DNA of 64,000 nt from NCBI GenBank assembly GCA_004173455.1, contig SECL01000009.1, forward strand, positions 29,636 through 93,635. Direction: 5' to 3'. The DNA is from Moraxellaceae bacterium. Lineage in GTDB: Bacteria; Pseudomonadota; Gammaproteobacteria; Pseudomonadales; Moraxellaceae. This document shows positions 60,251-64,000 of the stretch, in pieces (positions within the stretch are counted from its first letter, which is position 1; each line of letters opens with the position of its first letter). The notes under the pieces were generated by a model that made no database searches, was not told where the DNA came from, and saw nothing but the letters and a program-made list of their open reading frames with translations. Both the position numbers and the translations under genes were made by a program.

Positions 60251-60901
60251 TTACACCCCATACTTCTCGCGATAATCCTGCATTTTGGCCAGATCATCAC
60301 TACGGTTATTTTTCTTTAAATAATCCATCAAATCCTGCATGGTAATCAGCGCATGCACCGGAATATTCAGCTGCTTTTCCACTTCCTGAATGGCCGACAG
60401 CTCACCCTTGCCCTTTTCCTGACGATCCAGCGCCACCAGCACACCCGCAATAGTTGCCCCGGCATGTTGCAAAATATCGACCACTTCGCGAATGGCCGTG
60501 CCTGCGGTAATTACATCATCAATAATCCACACGCGCTGACCTTTGACATCCGCGCCCACCAGCATACCGCCCTCGCCATGATCCTTGGCTTCCTTGCGGT
60601 TAAAGCCCCACGGCACATTCACGCCATGCTGATGCCACAAGGCTGATGCGGTGGCGGCTACAAACGGAATCCCTTTATAGGCTGGGCCAAAAATCACGCT
60701 CACGCCTTCACAGTTCATCAGCTTGTCAGCATAGCCACTGGCCAGCAACGACAAAGCCTCGCCATCATTAAGCAGGCCGGCATTAAAAAAATAGGGGCTA
60801 ACCCGGCCAGATTTTAAAGTAAACTCACCAAACTTGAGCACACCACGTTTTAACGCCAGTTCGATCAATGCTTGAGGACTAAAAGGCTGAACAGATGACA
60901 T
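60251..60901 (-). CDS. pyrE: Orotate phosphoribosyltransferase
   Basis: 216 residues, the family norm. The PRPP-binding loop is [16 protein letters not shown] near 120. [18 protein letters not shown] and [13 protein letters not shown] (the flexible catalytic loop) are conserved. It forms OMP in pyrimidine synthesis. CAGGAG lies 6 nt before the ATG at 60901. In-frame upstream sequence to 61003 runs into the divergent exonuclease gene and is rejected. Confidence 0.96.
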   Translation of the reverse strand: MSSVQPFSPQALIELALKRGVLKFGEFTLKSGRVSPYFFNAGLLNDGEALSLLASGYADKLMNCEGVSVIFGPAYKGIPFVAATASALWHQHGVNVPWGFNRKEAKDHGEGGMLVGADVKGQRVWIIDDVITAGTAIREVVDILQHAGATIAGVLVALDRQEKGKGELSAIQEVEKQLNIPVHALITMQDLMDYLKKNNRSDDLAKMQDYREKYGV

Positions 60902-60984
60902 GGCAGGCTCCTGTTTTAAAAACGGTAATGTATAGAAGGTAACTAGCGCGCATGATAGCAAAGGATTCAGGCACTGGGGCAAAA

Positions 60985-61767
60985 ATGCTTCGGGTGGTGT
61001 CAATTAATGTGAATGGTTTACGCTCGGCCACTGCCAAGGGGTTTTTTAACTGGCTGGCCACATCTGATGCCGACATTGTCTGTATGCAGGAAACCCGGTT
61101 GCAACCGCATCAATGGCTGCAACAACACAAACCAGAAGGCTGGCACATGCACCTGTGTCATGCGGAAAAACCCGGCTATTCCGGCACCGCCATTTATAGC
61201 CGTTATCCGTTTAGCAGTATTAATAATGGCTTGGGCTTTGATATTTGTGACACGCAAGGCCGGTTTACCGCTGCTGAGTTTCATACAGACGATAACCAGC
61301 CGTTTGTGGTGGCCTCGCTGTATTTGCCATCTGGTTCCAGTGGTGATGAAGCACAAGCACGCAAGGATTTGTTTTTACAGGAAATGCTGACTCACTTTAA
61401 ACAATGGCGCGCACAAGGCAAATCCATCATTGTTTGTGGTGACTACAATATTGTGCACAAAGAAATTGATATCAAAAACTGGAAAGGCAATCAGAAAAAC
61501 TCCGGCGTACTGCCACATGAACGTGCATGGCTGGACACTTTATATAATGAATTAGGCTATGTGGATGCCTTCCGGGTGCATCATCCAAATACGCAGGAAT
61601 ACTCGTGGTGGTCTAATCGTGGACAGGCCTGGGCCAACAATGTCGGATGGCGCATTGATTATCATGTGGTGTCCCCGGATTGGCGTGACCGGGTCGCCAA
61701 TGCATTTATTTATCGAGATGAGCGCTTTAGTGATCATGCTCCTGTGATTGTTGATTATCAGCTTTAA
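60985..61767 (+). CDS. xth: Exodeoxyribonuclease III family endonuclease/exonuclease
   Basis: 260 residues of the endonuclease/exonuclease/phosphatase fold. [12 protein letters not shown] (N ligand), CMQETRLQ (Mg glutamate), [20 protein letters not shown] (D/N pair), [19 protein letters not shown] and the terminal [13 protein letters not shown] (catalytic DH) are clear. It cleaves abasic sites and digests DNA from 3' ends. GGGG is 5 nt before the ATG at 60985. It is divergent from pyrE across 83 bp, as in Pseudomonas (crc/exoIII-pyrE). Distinguishing it from the related Crc fold: the catalytic residues are present, so it should be a true nuclease. Confidence 0.92.
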   Translation: MLRVVSINVNGLRSATAKGFFNWLATSDADIVCMQETRLQPHQWLQQHKPEGWHMHLCHAEKPGYSGTAIYSRYPFSSINNGLGFDICDTQGRFTAAEFHTDDNQPFVVASLYLPSGSSGDEAQARKDLFLQEMLTHFKQWRAQGKSIIVCGDYNIVHKEIDIKNWKGNQKNSGVLPHERAWLDTLYNELGYVDAFRVHHPNTQEYSWWSNRGQAWANNVGWRIDYHVVSPDWRDRVANAFIYRDERFSDHAPVIVDYQL

Positions 61768-61795
61768 AGGACTTATTGTGATGATGTTCACTTTT

Positions 61796-61813
61796 TGTAA
61801 GCCTAAGCGTACA
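61796..61813 (+). promoter_or_regulatory. Candidate GacA upstream activating sequence
   Basis: TGTAAGCCTAAGCGTACA fits the GacA consensus TGTAAG-N6-CTTACA at 11 of 12 defined positions. Its centre is about 65 nt before the inferred start of the GGA-rich RNA (61869-61871), a place typical of such activator sites in front of rsm genes. A weak promoter lies between (TTTTCA 61835-61840, 17 bp, CATTAT 61858-61863), as expected for an activated gene. Confidence 0.7.
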
Positions 61814-61868
61814 CAACATGACGTCAATTTACCATTTTCAAACAAACACTAAAAGCGCATTATGCTCT

Positions 61869-62024
61869 TACGGCACAGGGAAGTCGGTCAGGATGACCAA
61901 AAAGGAAGGACTGCCGTAGGATGAAAAGGTTGATTCGTGTAGGACATGATGAAACTGTATGGATGCAAAGACAGGACGTTGACTTGAGACCCACGCTATC
62001 AGGATGATATTGGCGCGGGTTTTC
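61869..62024 (+). ncRNA. Rsm/Csr-type regulatory small RNA (CsrA-sequestering)
   Basis: About 155 nt with nine GGA triplets (at 61879, 61891, 61904, 61908, 61919, 61942, 61961, 61974 and 62002), far above chance. At least four lie in hairpin loops: GGTCA-GGA-TGACC (61886-61898), CGTG-TAGGA-CATG (61936-61948), TGTA-TGGA-TGCA (61956-61967) and TATCA-GGA-TGATA (61997-62009). A 7-bp stem TACGGCA/TGCCGTA (61869-61875, 61912-61918) closes the 5' part. The last hairpin sits on the terminator stem (61989-61996 with 62013-62020), followed by TTTT. With the GacA-like site upstream this is the architecture of RsmX/Y/Z and CsrB. Family membership is inferred from structure; I recognise no sequence match. 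Confidence 0.75.
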
Positions 62025-62107
62025 TCCATTGTTACGAATGTATTTTCATTTTTTTGCGTGTTGAGCATCCTTTCTGATAACCACATAATAAATTAGTAAA
62101 AGTCACT

Positions 62108-62329
62108 ATGTTTCCGAATCGATTTCACCTCACGCTTTACAGCTTACTGACCGTTTTTTTACTGGTTTGTACCGCAACCTTTGCCTATTTGGGCTTTTTT
62201 AATAGCAAGCAAACCTCAACCAATATTATTTATGAATATGATCTGGGTAAGGAAGCCTGCTATATTTTAGGGCCTAACCAGCAGGAAAAATATGTGTCCT
62301 GTAGCACAGTCAAGCTCGACGACAACTAA
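62108..62329 (+). CDS. Small secreted or membrane-anchored protein
   Basis: 73 residues. A hydrophobic segment from about residue 9 to 31 (LYSLLTVFLLVCTATFAYLGFF) is followed by a polar part with two cysteines (KEACYILGPNQQEKYVSCS), which could form a disulphide in the periplasm. No family is recognised. No strong ribosome-binding site precedes the ATG, so the call rests on composition and position. It lies about 80 nt downstream of the small RNA. Confidence 0.55.
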   Translation: MFPNRFHLTLYSLLTVFLLVCTATFAYLGFFNSKQTSTNIIYEYDLGKEACYILGPNQQEKYVSCSTVKLDDN

Positions 62330-62433
62330 AAATAACCATCCCATCTTAGCGCCGGATTGGCCGAATTCAGGTGAATTGGATTTGTACCAGCAAAACTGTC
62401 TATGATATGGCCTCCACCGGTTGAGGATACGTC

Positions 62434-62784
62434 ATGCTAAAAATTTACGGCATTAAAAATTGCAGTACCATGAAAAAGGCTTTTGAGCAGTTAGATGCCC
62501 AGCAACTGGCGTATGACTTTCATGATTATAAAAAACAGGGTATTGATTTAGACACGCTTGGGCAGTGGGCGGATCAGGTGGGTCTTGAGGTGTTGCTCAA
62601 TAAAAAAGGAACGACTTGGCGCAAGTTTAGTCCTGAGCAACAAGCGGAAATTTTGTCCAGTCCGCAGCAGACCCTACAGGCGATGCAGGACAACCCCAGC
62701 ATGATCAAACGTCCGGTACTGGTTAGCGAGCAGCAAATAGTGGTGGGATTTGATCCAGCCCGCTATGCCCAGTTCACAGGCTAA
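62434..62784 (+). CDS. ArsC/Spx-family reductase-like protein (YffB type)
   Basis: 116 residues with the thioredoxin-like ArsC fold. IYGIKNCSTMKKAFEQL has the single catalytic-type cysteine of YffB-like proteins (N-C-x-T), and FHDYKKQGID and KRPVLVSEQQIVVGFDPARY are conserved. True arsenate reductases carry other residues; YffB relatives have a glutathione-linked but undefined role. GAGG lies 7 nt before the ATG. Confidence 0.88.
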   Translation: MLKIYGIKNCSTMKKAFEQLDAQQLAYDFHDYKKQGIDLDTLGQWADQVGLEVLLNKKGTTWRKFSPEQQAEILSSPQQTLQAMQDNPSMIKRPVLVSEQQIVVGFDPARYAQFTG

Positions 62785-62836
62785 CCGGCCAAAGCTAGCT
62801 GCTTCCATGAGGTATTAGCGATTCTGTCCTATCTAT

Positions 62837-62947
62837 TAGACTTCTTTTATAAGTAGCGCCAACTTGCCTTCGACCCCTTCGACAAGTTCAGTGACCGCAG
62901 GCGGCGTGGGCTGAACTTGTCGAAACCGGACTTACTAAAGAAGTCTA
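62837..62947. mobile_element. 111-bp MITE-like element with 18-bp terminal inverted repeats
   Basis: The ends TAGACTTCTTTTATAAGT (62837-62854) and, read inward from the right (62947-62930), TAGACTTCTTTAGTAAGT match at 16 of 18 positions. Inside is a perfect 14-bp palindrome arm pair TTCGACAAGTTCAG/CTGAACTTGTCGAA (62878-62891, 62911-62924) with a 19-nt loop. The outer ends begin with TA-GAC, like the end of the IS5-family element at 63885 (13 of 17 bases shared). No coding capacity. The right end supplies the stop of the adjacent minus-strand gene. Confidence 0.7.
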
Positions 62948-63621
62948 TTGTGGTTATAAATTAGCATCACCGTCACTGCTAATGTGCTCGCCACCAGTAG
63001 CAATCCCATAAAAATAATAGTCAACCGTTTACAAGTACCGCCGCGGGTACTGAGCACGCCATATAGGCGGTGAGGGTGGCTGGTGTGCTGGCGAGCATGG
63101 ATAATCACTTGCTGGCAATGGTTATAATATAATGCATCTGCATACAAGGCGGGCACAATCCCCAGCCCTAGCATGGTTCCCAAGAACAATAGTCCTGTGG
63201 TGGACGGATCAATGGAATGAAAGCCAAGCATCACTCCTATCACGATCAGCACGACCCCATAGGGCAATACGCTATAAAGCAGCGCATTACGCCACATCTT
63301 GCGGTATAACATCCAGTAAGTGGTCATAAAAAATGCTGGCCAGTGCCAGCTTGGCCGACCCTTGCCCTCCCCATCAAATTCCATAAATTTTTTAAGGTAA
63401 TGTTGCTGATTGCTGCCAATCACCGCCTGATATTGCTCTTTTCTGGACAACGATTTATAAGCTTTATCAGACTCAGTGGGTAAAACAGCAGAAATGGCAG
63501 GGCTAGACACTTGCACCCGTGCTGGATCACAACCCATCGATACATGTGGTAAAACATTGCCACAGCCGGCACAATAGTTACTGTCTACACTATTGCGGAC
63601 ATGACATTCGCTGCAAACCAT
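62935..63621 (-). CDS. Zinc-ribbon protein with DUF2628-like membrane region
   Basis: 228 residues. The N-terminal zinc ribbon has C3, C6, C17 and C20 (CSEC...CAGCG). A linker and the DUF2628-type segment WPAFFMTTYWMLYRKMWRNALLY lead into helices near 115-135, 143-165 and 200-222. The protein is predicted to be an inner-membrane protein with a cytosolic zinc ribbon; its role is unknown. The final residues NRLL and the stop lie in the MITE-like repeat, so the original C-terminus has probably been altered. Confidence 0.75.
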   Translation of the reverse strand: MVCSECHVRNSVDSNYCAGCGNVLPHVSMGCDPARVQVSSPAISAVLPTESDKAYKSLSRKEQYQAVIGSNQQHYLKKFMEFDGEGKGRPSWHWPAFFMTTYWMLYRKMWRNALLYSVLPYGVVLIVIGVMLGFHSIDPSTTGLLFLGTMLGLGIVPALYADALYYNHCQQVIIHARQHTSHPHRLYGVLSTRGGTCKRLTIIFMGLLLVASTLAVTVMLIYNHNRLL

Positions 63622-63884
63622 GAGTTCTCCCCCAACTCGATTTTTGTATTATGTCGCCTGTGCCTATGAGTTGATGCGTTATGGCCACAGGTCGATTGTT
63701 TTGCAGGCTAGGGTAGTCAAAAAATGAGCAAATGAAAAGGGGGAGCTGGATAAAAATAAGCATCAATAAAATCAGCTAAAATTTAGAGTGCCCATTATAA
63801 CTGTACTTAAAGTTTCTAATCTTTAACCAATCTGCTTACCCCAATTCAAGTCGCTTTTTTCATAATCTTTATTAAATTAAATAG
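63622..63884. other. 263-bp gap before the IS element
   Basis: AT-rich sequence with no supported gene. It must contain the promoter of the zinc-ribbon gene on the minus strand. Nothing else was recognised. Confidence 0.4.
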
Positions 63885-64000
63885 TAGACCTCTTGCATAA
63901 ATCATTTTTTGACCAGCTCGATATTATAAATAGCAGCAATCAAATTAAAGCGTAATCCCATGCGTTTACGTCGATTGCGGTAGCGCTCTGCAAGAATTTT
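63885..64000 (-). mobile_element. End of an IS5-family insertion sequence, cut by window edge
   Basis: The left end appears to start at TAGACCTCTTGCATAA (63885). The transposase C-terminus lies just inside it. The rest of the element, including its other inverted repeat, is beyond the window. Confidence 0.75.
63902..64000 (-). CDS. C-terminus of IS5-family transposase (partial)
   Basis: On the minus strand the last 32 codons read KILAERYRNRRKRMGLRFNL... ending in IELVKK and a TGA at 63904-63902. NRRKR-GLRFNLIAAIYN is the usual C-terminal signature of IS5-family DDE transposases found in Acinetobacter and relatives. The 5' part is off the window, so intactness cannot be judged. Confidence 0.88.
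   Translation of the reverse strand, partial: KILAERYRNRRKRMGLRFNLIAAIYNIELVKK

Noticed and set aside
60902..61003. Longer PyrE reaching into the divergent exonuclease gene
   Set aside because: A strong ribosome-binding site and the family start are at 60901.

Overview
The window is a chromosomal segment of a gammaproteobacterium, most probably of the family Moraxellaceae (Acinetobacter, Alkanindiges or a close relative). This placement rests on gene content: a Wza/Wzb/Wzc capsule locus with gna and dga-type genes, a DUF485-ActP pair beside a CrbS/CrbR acetate switch and Acs, a DcaP-like porin, and a dcw tail that runs murG-murC-ddlB-ftsQ-ftsA-ftsZ-lpxC followed by a DUF721 gene and an M23 peptidase. 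No 16S rRNA gene is present, so the genus is inferred. No tRNA, rRNA or CRISPR array was seen.

Layout. Positions 1-12056 (minus strand) hold the export end and part of the sugar pathway of a Wzy-type capsule locus. The order of transcription is wza, wzb, wzc, gna, gne2, dgaA, dgaB, dgaC, wzx, an O-acetyltransferase, a UDP-sugar 2-epimerase, and a gene cut by the window edge. Together these predict a capsule containing a 2,3-diacetamido-uronic acid, probably of the manno type. Positions 12389-22246 form an acetate module: actP with its DUF485 partner, the transporter-like sensor kinase CrbS, an unknown protein, CrbR and Acs. A DcaP-like porin, MscS, RsmE and an SDR-type reductase follow. A HigBA-like toxin-antitoxin pair lies near 27.7-28.3 kb, then waaA, an ArsR/old-yellow-enzyme pair, and prfB with its programmed frameshift. 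Two tandem paralogous outer-membrane proteins (34.2-36.0 kb) share a leader motif.

Positions 36183-46338 carry housekeeping genes: recJ, pdxH, glmM, guaB, aceF and aceE. Positions 46541-58804 carry envelope and division genes: an M23 peptidase, a DciA-like protein, lpxC, ftsZ, ftsA, ftsQ, ddlB, murC, murG, then a 2OG-oxygenase coupled to gshB. The right end has an AT-rich membrane protein, a VapBC pair, pyrE, an exonuclease III, small proteins, a zinc-ribbon membrane protein and the end of an IS5-family element.

The most notable find is at 61.8-62.0 kb. The gap downstream of the exonuclease III gene has the architecture of a GacA-activated, CsrA/RsmA-sequestering small RNA: an 18-bp near-consensus GacA site, then about 155 nt with nine GGA motifs, at least four of them in hairpin loops. 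Two further items stand out. A 111-bp MITE-like element has ends resembling those of the adjacent IS5-family element and supplies the last codons of a gene. The two tandem porin genes carry a shared GTAACAAAT motif at the same distance from matching promoters.
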